Source of the DNA: Roridomyces roridus
Lineage: Eukaryota; Basidiomycota; Agaricomycetes; Agaricales; Mycenaceae
Assembly: GCA_029378245.1 (NCBI GenBank)
Contig: JARKIF010000002.1
Location: 1,240,001 to 1,304,000 of the forward strand
Direction: 5' to 3'
Length of the DNA stretch: 64,000 nucleotides
Shown: positions 45,541-56,485 of the stretch, one piece after another
Position numbering within the stretch: position 1 is the first letter of the stretch
Layout: the number at the start of each line of letters is the position of its first letter
The notes under the pieces: generated by a model
Database searches by the model: none
What the model saw: the letters and a program-made list of their open reading frames with translations, nothing else
Told to the model about the DNA's origin: nothing
Translations under genes and position numbers: made by a program

Positions 45541-46093
45541 GAGGCTAGAGCCAGCTGCGGATAGGATAGAGATAATAGCATCAAAATTAGGGTAATATGG
45601 ACTGTACAATACAGATAGATTCTTTTATTTCGGTTGGCGTCGTGCATCCTGCGTATGACTTGAGAATCTGAATCACCGGAGAGGGTGGATCATGTGATCG
45701 CTTTGTTACTCCCTTGTTCCTTCCTCAACGGCGTTTCAGTGCGGCCAATGCACTCCAACGGGTTATTGTTCAGTAGGTTTGGGCGAGAGCGGTCCGAGGA
45801 TCACGTTCCGTGAGCCTCAGCGCTGGGCGAGTGGAGCTTCTAGCGGACTCTTGCTGCTATCCTTGCACACCTCTGGAAGCTGCGTTCTTCGGAAGAATAC
45901 TCGGAACGTCTCAGGAAGTAAAGATCTCAACCTAGTGGAGAGACGCCGTAAACGAGGCGTCGGGATGGCATTTTGCACCATCTCAAGTCATCCGCATGTC
46001 TGGGGGGTCAGTATCGAAAGCCAGGACCCGAATTCAAAGGTATTGCATATAAGAAGCGGGCTCTCAAAGCTCACTCTCATTAACCACTCATTT
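45541..46093. promoter_or_regulatory. Intergenic upstream of DUF4436-like gene A
   Basis: 553 nt with no supported gene. An AT-rich CATATAAG at about 46046 lies some 45 nt before the ATG and may act as TATA box. Confidence 0.4.
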
Positions 46094-47599
46094 ATGGACT
46101 TGAAGAAAATCAAACTCCTCGGCGCATACGTTGTTATAAACGGCACAATCGTAGCGCTCTTCTTCGCCCTCTGGATACACTGCCTCATCCCGGATCTCGG
46201 CAACTCCAACCTCATTGGCGATAATCTCACTGGTTCGGTCACCAACTGCGACCTTGTAAGTGTTTCCTCAGGCGGTTGCGAATTGCGACTGGATTGCAAG
46301 CTAGATCACGTTCAGCACCAATGTGGTCACGGTAAATCTGGAACAACTTACCCTTTCGCTGTTGTGGTACCCTGAAGACTATGGGCCGTGCAACAACGAT
46401 ACATGCCGTGCCTCTGCCGGGGACATTGTCGAAATATTCCTCGATCCGTGACGAACGCTCCCCTCACCCGTCGAATCATTGCTAAATACACGTAGGACTT
46501 TGCTTGCGGGGCCCACTGCGACCAACTCATCCAATCTAAATCCCGGGGACCCGGCATTTCTGCTGGACGTTGTTTCGTTTTGCGACTTTCGCAAAGCCGC
46601 GCCGTTGTACTGGAATGATCTGCCTGTTTTCCAGAGCGATCTGAGGTTAATGCCGTGGATAATCAACATGCAAGCCCCCCCGGACAGCGATAATGATGTC
46701 TTTACCTCAACTGCGATCAACTATCCATTTGACGAGTGCGTATGCATTTTTTTTGATACTTTAAACAAGGTCGACTCTCCCAGGTATCACGCGTTGGTCA
46801 ATGTATCCGCTAGGCAGGCGAATAGTATTGGTTCCCTCCGAACACAGCTGGTGATCGGTCCACTGATACCGTTCGCCCTCTTTTATCTTCTTCTCCACCA
46901 GCTGAAAATCTTATCAATATTGGCAGCGGCTTCGAAGTGGGCACTCAGAAACTGTCGGCTGAATCCGACCCCAACTACGTTCGAAGCATCACTTTGAAAA
47001 GAAGTTTTCCTTTGAAGGTATACGTTGTCCTAGTTTCTGTCTGCATAGGTTGGTCCATCTATACTCGAATGGGAACTCGTTTGTTCAATTCAAGTCGTGT
47101 TTAGCTCTCGTTGCAGTGATTCTGTTTGTTATCAGTCTCGACTTTTGGCTATGGGGAAAAAAGCACCCCAATGAGGTCCTCGTGTTGCCGATTGCGACCA
47201 CGTTTGCGTTTACGCAGCTGAGGCAGGCATTACCTGCGGTTCCAACTACTACAGGTTCGGTTTCCCAAACTCTGCTACGCAGTCCTGGTAAGGCTCACGG
47301 GCGGTTGGCTGTGGTCTAGGTATACGTCTAGGTGGCCTGTTCCTCATTCCCTCGAGGCACCCTGGCTGAATTTCGAAGACTATGACGTTAATCTCGCCTG
47401 CTTTGGCTTGCTTGCTGTCTCGGTGGGTAAACTGTTGGCATTGAGACCAGAAAAATAATTTTTACAGACCATCCTTTCGACGTTTGCCATAATTTTTGGC
47501 AGTAAAGGTGACCGGCGAGGGTGGACTCTATATCGGCGTGAGTGCGATCATCCAACTTTCTCGCTACGTATACTGATACCGACTTGGTCACTTCGGTAA
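46094..47599 (+). CDS. DUF4436-like membrane protein, tandem copy A
   Basis: Function unknown. Start MDLKKIKLLGAYVVINGTIV with an N-terminal helix (ALFFALWIHCLIPDLG). After a 49-nt intron following CDL: ITFSTNVVTVNLEQLTLSLL, GDIVEIFLDP, then RTLLAGPTATNSSNLNPGDP, LLDVVSFCDF, LRLMPWIINMQ, AINYPFDE and YHALVNVSA. The C-terminal membrane part is LKRSFPLKVYVVLVS, ALVAVILFVISLDFWLWGKK, LPIATTFAFTQLRQALPAVP, GIRLDYDVNLACFGLLAVS and STFAIIFGSKGDRRGW. The order (N-terminal helix, beta-rich domain with YPFD, then helices ending in a LPxxxxxRxxLPxxP segment) resembles DUF4436. Introns restore frame everywhere. The 3' end is uncertain: 47599 is the first stop if the last intron is not used. Confidence 0.6.
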
Positions 47600-48419
47600 G
47601 TCCTTGGCAAGATTCAGAATGAACAGCCCTTGTCTTGATCAGGGGCCACGTTGGTTTCTGGGTATTCTTTGCATACAATGTGTTTCTTCCTTTCCGTTTA
47701 AAATCAAGCGGCACAGAACGGCACCGAACGGAGTGATGGGATGAAATCGTGACCGGCAGAGCGTTTTTTTGCGACCAATCGATTCTGTTTATCCCAAAAC
47801 ACTCTCATGCCCAGACAACGAGCAATGTATAGAATATATGTATGTTCTCTGCATGTGGAAGGGAGGGATGGGAGAAACTTATCCAGTTCAAGTGCCTGCC
47901 GTGATCACCTGACGGCGTTTGACTTGCGAGTCGCCCTCATGATGTCATCTTGCCGTCCGTCCAGCTTCATTCAAGATTCGGAGAGAAGAGGGAGAGCTCG
48001 AAGAATCGGGTTTGGAACTCGTCACGGGGACTGGGCGGTGTTGTCATCTTGCTCTTCCATGGCAATCTGCTTCACGAATCACTCATGCTCGGAACCGAGG
48101 CTGACCGCTCAGTGGCGCTCACAGGCTTGAAAGCTGGTCCGAGACTCCGAGCGTCAATCTGGCTGGATTTTGACCCAGGACTTGTCTCTGTATCCATCTG
48201 AAACCAGAAAATTTTCCGTCTCTGCCGCTGTCCCTCCATGTTCCCAAGCACATTCGACCGACTTCCCTAGCTCAGATTAGGGCCGGAGGCCCGAATTCTG
48301 CAGCCGGTTCCGCATTGACCACACTTTAGAACGGGTTTGGGCTAAAATGGTCAATTGCCAAGAGCTAGGGCAGCACATTCAAGACGCGAACTCTCATCAC
48401 CTCAGGCCTCACCCCATCC
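47600..48419. other. Spacer between DUF4436-like copies A and B
   Basis: 820 nt with no supported gene. It contains TGATCACCTGACGGCGTTTG at 47902-47921, which is repeated exactly upstream of copy C (50043). Confidence 0.45.
47902..47921 (+). repeat. Conserved 20-mer, spacer copy 1
   Basis: TGATCACCTGACGGCGTTTG, identical at 50043-50062 (the match runs two bases further). It lies 0.5 kb before copy B and is either a regulatory site or a remnant of the tandem-duplication unit. Confidence 0.55.
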
Positions 48420-49934
48420 ATGGACCTCAGCAAATTTGATTTCAACTTCAAGCGCGCTGTTGCATATGTTACGATAAACAGCGCCATCGTCGCGGCCTTC
48501 TTCGCCATCTGGATACGGTGTCTCGTCCCAGACTTGGGAAATTCCAAACGGATCGGCGATAATCTCGCTGGTTCCGAGTCAGTGACTGACTGCGACCTTG
48601 TAAGTGTCTCGTCAAGTGGTTGCGAATTGCGACTGGATTGCAAGCTAGATCACGTTCAGCACCAATGTGGTCACGGTCAATTTGGAACAACTTACGCTTT
48701 CGCTGCTGTGGTACCCTCAAGACTACGGGCCGTGCAACAACGATACATGTCGTGCCACTGTCGGGGACATTGTCGAAATATTCCTCGATCCGTGACAAAC
48801 ACTGTCTCCAACCGTCGATTCAATGCTGAATACACGTAGGACTTTGCTTGCGGGGCCCACTGCGACCAACTCATCCAACACAAATCCCGGCGACCCGGTA
48901 TTTCTGCTGGACGTCGTTTCGTTTTGCGACTTTCGCAAAGCCGCGCCGTTGTACTGGAGTGACCTGCCTGTTTTTCAGAGCGATCTGAGGTTAATGCCGT
49001 GGATAATTAACATGCAAGCGTCTGCGGACAGCGGCAACGATGTCTTTACCTCAAGCGCGATCGAATATCCATTCGATAAGTGAGTATCCATTTTTGATGG
49101 TTATTGACCAGGTTGACTAGTCCCAGGTATCACGCGTTGGTCAATATAACCGCCAGAGCGAATACTAGTACCCTCCGAACGCAGATGGTGATCGGTCCAC
49201 TGATCCCGTTCGCATCCTTTTTCTTCTTCACCAGCTGAAAATCTGATCAATATGGGCAGTGGCTTTGAAGTGGGCACCCAGAAACTCTCGGCTGATTTGG
49301 ACTCCAACTACCTCCGAAGTATAACTTTGAAGCGAAGTTTTCCGTTGAGGATCTACGTTGTCCTGGTCTCTGTCTGCATAGGTTCGTCTAGATCTGTGCT
49401 CATTCGACGGTGTTTCAATACCAGTTGACTTTTAGCTCTGGTCACATCCATCCTGTTTGTTCTCAGTTTGGACTTTTGGCTGTGGGGAAAGAAACACCCG
49501 AATGAGGTCCTGGTCTTGCCTATAGCGACCGCTTTTGCTTTCACGCAGTTGAGGCAGGCGCTGCCCGAGGTTCCAACCACCACAGGTACCGTTGAATTCT
49601 CCGGACTCGTCCACATTCTTACAGGCGGCGTGCAGGAATACGTTTAGGTGGGCAATTCGTTCCTCACGGGAGACATTGTAACTTATTTCTCGAAGATTAC
49701 GACGTTAATCTAGCCTGCTTCTGCTTGCTTGCCATCTCAGTGAGCCGGGTTCTTACGCTGAAACCATCAACTAATATTCCACAGACGATCCTTTCGACGT
49801 TTGCCATAATTTTCGGCAGTCAAGGTGACCGGCGAGGGTGGACTCTGTATTCGCGTGAGTTGGTTTATCCACCTCATTCACCTGCTGATACTCGTTTCGT
49901 TCAGTCTTCGGCAAGAACGGAAATCCTTGATTGA
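48420..49934 (+). CDS. DUF4436-like membrane protein, tandem copy B
   Basis: Closest to copy A. MDLSKFDFNFKRAVAYVTIN and helix AIVAAFFAIWIRCLVPDLG, intron after VTDCDL, then the luminal/extracellular domain RTLLAGPTATNSSNTNPGDP, LLDVVSFCDFRKAAPLYW, LRLMPWIINMQASADSGN, AIEYPFDK. Later exons give LKRSFPLRIYVVLVSVCIAL, LFVLSLDFWLWGKKHPNEVL, FAFTQLRQALPEVPTT, a short GIRLDYDVNLACFCLLAIS stretch and STFAIIFGSQGDRRGWTLYSRE, ending at 49934. About ten introns, all restoring frame. The paralogue at 46094 differs mostly at scattered single positions. Function unknown; an integral membrane protein is clear from the helices. Confidence 0.6.
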
Positions 49935-50851
49935 AGCTGGACTGATTTTACCACAAGTCAGATAAATCAATCTTTAGCAGCGATGAGAAAATTCGGATTC
50001 TATGCATGCGCGTAGTGTTTGTGCATCAGATCAAAGTCATCTTGATCACCTGACGGCGTTTGACCTTCACCACCACTCAACCACCACTGCATCCGGATTC
50101 CGATGAACTCCTCTTCCTCCTCACACTAGTACTGGAAGACCAGCAATAATCGGTCTGCTGCTGACTTGCCACCTGCTTCGAGTCTCAAAGGACGTCAATG
50201 TCTGACGATATGTTGCGTTCGACTCTTCAGCTTGCGAGCCTCTCAGTGCTCGCCTTCGAATCTTGATCCGCTCTATGTACCGAGTCACCGTGGTCCGTCA
50301 TGCTCTCTCATTTATGTTTCGTTTCCAAGTTCCTTGGGCCCTTCCGAGCTTACTACGCCGACTCTGATCTTGTCTCCTCGCGCCGCCGCCGAATATGTAT
50401 AGCCCTCATACAGCATCAGTATCGGAGTTCTTACTGCACCGAGCTGGACTGAATCCAGACTTGTTAACGGCTCAAAGCCGAATTCAATTGGTAGCAACGC
50501 CGAACCGCGGAATGCAGTGACCTCCGCCGCAGACAGCATCCGTGGATGACTAGCTCTGATGCGCAATGCATAGTAGAAATCAGGTCAACTTCGTCGTGCG
50601 TTTTCTCATGGTGGAAGCCAGCTGATTTCTCAAATTCCCTCGACTCGGACCTCCAGGTCGTGCAAGTACATACTGTCGACAGGGACGGTAAAGAATCGTC
50701 GCATCTGAAGTTCCAAGACGGTATGGAGTGACTCGACAAGCACTGAAGGAACGAAAGAAGGTGTAAAGTCCTAAATTGGAACCGCAGATGTGCGGTGTAC
50801 ATATAAAAAGTGGACTCACGCGGCTCGCTCTTACAAACTGCCCACCCACTC
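49935..50851. other. Spacer between DUF4436-like copies B and C
   Basis: 917 nt with no supported gene. It carries the second copy of the conserved 20-mer (50043-50062), a block near 50160-50210 that recurs downstream of copy C (about 52505-52570), a CGCCGCC-rich segment that recurs near 53845-53905, and TATAAAA at 50802-50808, 50 nt before the copy C ATG. Confidence 0.45.
50043..50062 (+). repeat. Conserved 20-mer, spacer copy 2
   Basis: Exact copy of the 20-mer at 47902-47921, here 0.8 kb before copy C. Confidence 0.55.
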
Positions 50852-52494
50852 ATGAACCTCAGAAAAATCAAGCGCTTCGCATTGTACGCTGTGATAAACG
50901 GCGGGATCATCGCTGCTTTCTTCTTCGTCTGGATATTTCTACTCGTTCCGGACTTGGGCAACTTCGACCTTATTGGGGATAATTTTGTCTTGGATGTTGC
51001 GGTGACGGACTGCGATGTTGTGAGTGCTGTTCTTACGAGTGAAGTTGTGACTGGAATCAGAGCAAGTCAGATAACATTCCTTACCAACGTGATCGCGGTG
51101 GATTTGGACCAAGTTACGCTTTCACTGTTATGGACCCCTCTGGACTATGGTCGATGCAACAACAAATCATGCAGCGCCGCTGCCGGGGATATCGTTGAAA
51201 TATTCCTCGATCCGTGATAAATGGTCCCTTCACCACTAGAAACCAATATTAACGACGCTTAGAACTCTGGCTCCGGGGCCTACGCCGACAAACACTTCCA
51301 ACACAAATCCCGGGGACCCTGTATTTCTGCTCGACGTCGTTGCGTTTTGCAACTTCGAAGCTACCCCGCCGCTGTATTACGAGGACCTTCCTCTTTTCCA
51401 AAGCGATATGAGGTTAATGCCGTGGATAATCAATCTACAAGTCCCTCCGGGCAGCACAGACAACACGGTGATCTCAACTGCGATCAACTATCCATTCGAC
51501 GAGTAGGCATTCGTTTTGATGGCTGTTGTTAGAAGGTTGACTCGTCGCAGGTATCACGCGTTGGTAAATATATCGGCGAGGGACAGCTCTATGACGAATC
51601 ATACCCTCCGACCACGAATCGTGATCGGCCCACTGGTGCCGTTCGTTACTCTATCTCTTCTGTCCACCAGCGAAAGATCTAACCGGTTTCAATGCAGTGG
51701 CTTGCGAGTGGGAACTCAGAAACTCTCAGCTCGCTCGGATCCCAACTACGTTCGAAGCATCACCCTGGAACGAAGCTTTTCTTTGAAGATATACGTTCTC
51801 CTGGTCTCTATCTGTACAGGTTGGTCTGTCCTTATTCAACCAGAGAGTCGCCTGTTCAATTCAAGTCGCGTTTAGCCCTCGTTGCAGTCATTCTGTTTGT
51901 AATCAGTCTGGACTTTTGGCTGTGGGGAAAGAAGCACTCCAATGAGGTCCTCGTGTTGCCGATTGCGACCACCTTTGCCTTCACGCAGCTAAGACAAGCA
52001 TTACCTGCGGTTCCGACTACGATAGGTGCGGTGTACCCAACTTATAAGCACCGTGAGTGCCTCGATACTTAGACTCGTTTGTCCCAGGTATTCGGCTGGG
52101 TGAGGCATTCCTCCTCGAAGGCTTCATCAGGGGAAGTTTGACTTGATTTTGACAGACTATGATATTAATTTCGCCTGCTTCGGGTTGCTTGCTATCTCAG
52201 TGAGTTCGGTTGGCTGGTACGCGTTGTGACTTACAAGTTACAAATCTACAGACGATCTTTTCGACGTTCGCCATAGTTTTTGGCAGCAAAGGCGACCGGC
52301 AAGGGTGGACTCTGTATCGGCGTGAGTTGCTCTGTCAGTTTATTGTTCTTCGATTGTTGATACGGTTCTTCGTGAGTCCTCGGCAGGGACGGGAAGCCCT
52401 TGCCTTGATTAAGGAACACGTTGGATTCTGGGCTAGTACTCTTTGCGGACAATGCGTTTTTCTTTTCCGTTCAGAATCTATATTGTACAAGTAA
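50852..52494 (+). CDS. DUF4436-like membrane protein, tandem copy C
   Basis: The most diverged of the three. MNLRKIKRFALYAVINGGII and helix AAFFFVWIFLLVPDLG; intron after VTDCDV, then ITFLTNVIAVDLDQVTLSLL, DYGRCNNKSC, GDIVEIFLDP, then TLAPGPTPTNTSNTNPGDPV, LRLMPWIINLQVPPGST, AINYPFDE, YHALVNISARDSS, LERSFSLKIYVLLVS, ALVAVILFVISLDFWLWGKK, FAFTQLRQALPAVPTTIG, IRL plus DYDINFACFGLLAIS and STFAIVFGSKGDRQGWTLYRRE. The stop at 52494 assumes no further intron after YRR; a GT-AG pair near 52321-52387 could change the tail. Function unknown; its regular spacing of about 2.4 kb from copies A and B indicates tandem duplication. Confidence 0.6.
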
Positions 52495-52757
52495 CAATAC
52501 TCGGTCTCTGCTGCTGACTTGTGACTTTCTTTGAGCCTCAAAGCACGTCAATTTCTGACAAAGTGCGGTGTTTGAAATTCTTCTTCTCCAACTCACGAAC
52601 TTGCTTCTACCGACTACCTCCGATGCCGGAGTGCAGTGGTCAGAGTCATCGGGGTTGGATTCCGTTCAGAATCACTATCCGAAATCGCCGGTCACCACCC
52701 CGCGTTACATAAGATTTGCACAGATGGGAAAGCCCCTAAACCGACTTCTCTCAAACC

Positions 52758-53335
52758 ATGCAAGACGAAACCCGCCCCCACCATTCTACCCTCCGTAGGG
52801 TCGTTCCCCACGCCAAAATCCTCACTTCCGTCCCCTTCATCATTGGCACAGCCGCCGCCCGCCACTTTGTCCACGACATAGCGCTCCTCGTCATGGTCGA
52901 CGCAGTTTTGTTCCTGGTGGCCCTCGGGACCATGGCAGTCACCGCGTTGGCTGACAGTCAGATCGCGCCGGTATGGATCGAGCCTGTCGGCATGATTGCC
53001 TTGTTCTTCGCACTCAGTAGGTTCTTTCATCGGTTGCCTTGGATGTCGGTCGACTGACCACCGTTTGTGCACTAGCCACCCCTGATCCTGGCTTCAGTCT
53101 CAGTATCATTGCGGGATTGAAGACCTTCGCTTCCGTGGTCATCGTCCTAGTTTGGAACGACGTTGTCACGAGCATAGGGCTCAAACACCGTCGCTGGTGC
53201 AGATGGTCCCTTGGCGACTTGTTCAAACCGATGAGCAGCTGGCTCAGGGTCCCGGGAACCGACCCCGGGAATGAAGTCAAAGGGGACGAGGGAAGGAAGG
53301 AGGAGGCGAGCAAAGGAGGTCCCACACCGCGGTGA
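52758..53335 (+). CDS. Small multi-pass membrane protein of unknown function
   Basis: MQDETRPHHSTLRRVVPHAK then hydrophobic segments ILTSVPFIIGTAAARHFV, IALLVMVDAVLFLVALGTMA and IEPVGMIALFFAL; a ~60-nt intron (about 53018-53075) leads to TTPDPGFSLSIIAGLKTFAS, VVIVLVWNDVVTSIG, then a basic tail KHRRWCRWSLGDLFKP and a Glu/Lys/Gly-rich end. About 180 aa with roughly four membrane helices. I do not recognise the family. It follows the DUF4436 array on the same strand. An overlapping minus-strand frame of similar size has no comparable hydrophobic pattern. Confidence 0.5.
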
Positions 53336-54030
53336 GTGACCAAATCGAACCTCATCTCCCGGGCCATAACGTCTGATTTGCAGCCAGGATTTCGGATGGA
53401 AAAGCTGATTCCGTTTCTTTAAATTGAGGACGATTTGCTCTGCTGCGATATTTGCTTTCACTTGACTTGCCGCTATACAATGCTTTGATTTTGCTTCCGA
53501 CTGGTCCCAAGAAAGAGAGCATGAAGCGTCGGGAAGAGTTGCGGATTGGTTGCGGAAGATTGACGGAAGACCCAAAGCAGAAAAATGGGAGTGGCTCTGA
53601 CTGACAGGGACTTGCGTTCGGGGACAGCTTCAGGGTCGGCCCAACATTGGAGGACTTGTTTGGTAGGCACAGTAAGGTGAGCAGTGGGTTTTCTCTCCAA
53701 AAAGTTACGCGGCGGCACCGAAAGGAACGATGACCGGCAGTGCGAGCGTTTTTGATCCGGTGCGGTCAGCAACATGCTCTCCTTCATCCCAACTTCATCC
53801 GTCCTTCAATTCTGCCACTGCTTGGATTTCCTGCTTCCTCGCGCCACCTAAGCGCCGCCGGCGAACCGTGTACAGCGCTCATTTGGCGCTCATACAGCAT
53901 CCCCTTGCAATCAGATTTCTTATCGCCAACAGCTTTCGTGCAACTCCATCTGACTCACACGCGGACTGTATATATCCTCAGAATAAGCGCCCTGGCTTGA
54001 CTTTGCCTCTCACATCCATTCAGCTCGATT
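53336..54030. other. Intergenic upstream of DUF6699 gene
   Basis: 695 nt, no supported gene. Part (53845-53905, with CTCATACAGCAT) resembles the spacer before copy C, suggesting it belonged to the same duplicated unit. Confidence 0.4.
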
Positions 54031-54796
54031 ATGTGGGGAAATCCATGGCAGCCGCCTGCGTACTACCAGCAACCGCACCCTGCAAACGCGTTCGCCCAGC
54101 CCGGGCCGCCGGGAGGGTTCCCTGGCTTCTGGGGTCAGGCCGGATGGGTCCCTCCGCCTAATGCTGGTGCGCGCAGCCAACTCAATCGTTTCTCAATGAC
54201 TGTACTAATCAATTAATGCACACCAGGATACCTCTCCAACAAATACCCCGGCCTGAACCCGATCCTAGCAGCGGACGCGAACCCGATGAAGTACGACGTC
54301 AGAAAAAAAGCACGGAACGAGATCGCTCCGGCGACGTACATGCCCATCCGCAACCTCTACGCTACTTCGAGCTCGGCGGTGCACATTCGCCTCATATCAA
54401 AGTCCTTCCCGTGGTCGATCGACGTCATGTCCAATACACCTGTCACGGTGGAGGCGATATGGGACGCCCTTTATGCCGCTGTGCGTGACCCTCCCTCTTG
54501 TTTGACTCTGTTCCAGTCTCACACCAGTGTTACAGCTCCAGCAGCACATAGCCGACTCGGAGTGGGGCATCCTAGTCAACGACAAGGATAGAAAGTACCG
54601 GGAGGCCATCGAAAAGGCCACAAAGCGGCGCGTCGACGCTGGGGATGCTGACTCTAGGCTGAAGCGGATAGACTGGCTGGGTGCGCAGACCCTGTTCAAA
54701 GGGCTGGAGAAGGTCGACGGCTTCCAGGAGTTGCGATTGTTGCCGGGCGCGGAAGATTGCCCAGAGACTTGGGTTGTTAAATTGGGATCCTTATGA
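54031..54796 (+). CDS. DUF6699 family protein
   Basis: Basidiomycete-restricted family of unknown function. Exon 1 is Pro/Gln/Trp-rich (MWGNPWQPPAYYQQPHPANA, FPGFWGQAGWVPPPNAG); exon 2 holds the conserved core NPILAADANPMKYDVRKKAR, HIRLISKSFPWSIDVMSNTP and VTVEAIWDALYAA; exon 3 gives LQQHIADSEWGILVNDKDRK, RRVDAGDADSRLKRIDWLGA and TLFKGLEKV, ending VVKLGSL. The pattern of a W-x-I-x-V strand followed by VTV-x-[AD]-[IV]-[WL] and a late DWLG motif is what identifies DUF6699. Intact, two introns. Confidence 0.75.
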
Positions 54797-54984
54797 AGTG
54801 CTGCGTTTCTGTATTCTCCTGCTGTATTTTTCACTGGAATGTAATTTGCTCTCGAAAGTTGTTAAATTGGGAACATATATTCTCCCTGCTCTGCAATGTA
54901 ATTTGCTCTCGAAAGTCGAGAGTCGGAGACAAGTCCGTCAAGATTGCTGACAAAGCCGATCGAAAATCTTTTCTTCACGCGAGA

Positions 54985-56358
54985 ATGGTCTCCTTCCAGT
55001 CCGTCTCTCCTGCAGCTCCCTCAAACGCGAGCGTCTCACTCCTCCTCTTCTTCCTAGATGCCACGCCTGCCAGGACACTGTAAAAAAACCAAAACTCGAC
55101 CAACACTACAACCGCTGCTACTCGGGCTTTGACTGCATCGACTGCTCAAAAACCTTCAACTCACCGGCAGAGTTCAAGTCCCACACCTCTTGCATCAGCG
55201 AGGCCGAAAAATACGAAAAGAGCGTCTACAAGGGACCTAAAACTGGCGCTGCTGTATGTCCTCGACATTTTTAAGCGTGGGGTTAGTTTGATGTAGCGTC
55301 AAGGCAGGAAAGAGTACGTATCCGCCTCAGGAACAGTCCCAGCCACCACCGCCTGCAGCGCGAGGTGCCTGGGGACGTGGTGGTGGCCGTGGTGGTCGGG
55401 GAGGACGAGGAGGCGGTTGGGGTTCGTCTCGTTCATCTGCTACTGGTGCGAACGATACACCGTTAGGGACGCCTACCAGGACGTCGCCTATACCACCGCC
55501 GGCGCCAGCACCAGCCGTTACCCCTACTCCTGCTCCCGTCGAACCGGCCGTCAAACCCGCCGAAAAAACTGACCCCGCACCAGCCGAAACGGACGAGAAA
55601 AGGGAGAAGAAGCTCAAGGAGAGAAAAGAGAAGAAGGAAAAGACAAGGTTGGAGAAGGAGATGAAGAGGTTGGAGAAGGAAACGAAAAAGTTGGAGAAGG
55701 AGAAGGAAAAGAAAAAGGCTGCAGAACAGGTACGTCGTGCTCTTCACTTGGTCGCTATTCTCTTATCAATCGTCTCAGCCATCCACCACCCCGCCGCCCG
55801 ATGGCACTAAAACGCGCAAAGAGCTGCGCGCAGAAGCCAAGGAACTCAAAAAATCGCAAAAGCAAGCTGAAAAGCTCGCCAATACGACTGAAGACCCTGC
55901 ACCAGCAACAGAGGAGTCGGCTGCTTCCGACGGGACAGAGAAAAAGCGCAAACGCACGGACGTAGAGGAACCCGTGTCTGTCGAGACCGAGCCGATTGAG
56001 AAGAAGCGGAAAAAGGAGAAGGGGGAGAAGAAGGCGAAGAAGGCGGCGGCGGCTGAAGATGCCGCGCAGGAGAACGGGGACTCTGCGCCGGTGGAGAAGA
56101 AGAAGAAGGAGAAAAAGGACAAGAGCGGGAAGAAGGACAAGGAGGAGCCTCCGGCCGAGGCCATGGAGGTTGACGTTGACCCTCCGACGATAGGGAAGAC
56201 GGAAACACGAGGAGGGGGAGAGCACGATGGAGATTGACCCCGCACCGTCAATATCAGAGTCGGGCGAGAAGAAGCGGAAGAAGGACAAGAAGGCGGGTGA
56301 AGACGAGGAGAAGAGGAAGGAGAAAAAACATAAGAAATCCAAGGAGGTTTCTGCTTGA
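54985..56358 (+). CDS. LYAR-type C2HC zinc-finger nucleolar protein
   Basis: MVSFQ plus, after a 60-nt intron, CHACQDTVKKPKLDQHYNRC, FDCIDCSKTF and HTSCISEAEKYEKSVYKG: the paired zf-LYAR fingers of cell-growth-regulating nucleolar proteins involved in ribosome biogenesis. A Gly/Arg-rich RGGRGG segment and a Pro/Ala/Thr stretch follow, then long Lys/Glu-rich coiled tails (EKREKKLKERKEKKEKTRLE, EKKRKRTDVEEPV). The conserved tail ending KKHKKSKEVSA (stop 56358) is in a different frame from the preceding exon (which stops at ~56237); one extra G in the G5 run at 56214-56218 would explain it. Simple-sequence regions create several long antisense frames that are not genes. Confidence 0.83.
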
Positions 56359-56485
56359 TTTGCTTTCCTTTACTTTGGGCTCAATCCATTGCGTCTTCGG
56401 GTGTGAAAAAATTGCATGATTCTTCTAAGATCAGTTCCTCGTAAGTACAGATACATTGCTTCGCTGGGTATATGAGACGACGAGC

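Noticed and set aside
55755..56342. Long minus-strand frames over the LYAR gene
   Set aside because: Products of Lys/Glu-rich codons read backwards (Leu/Phe/Ser runs); the plus strand carries zinc fingers and a Lys-rich tail.
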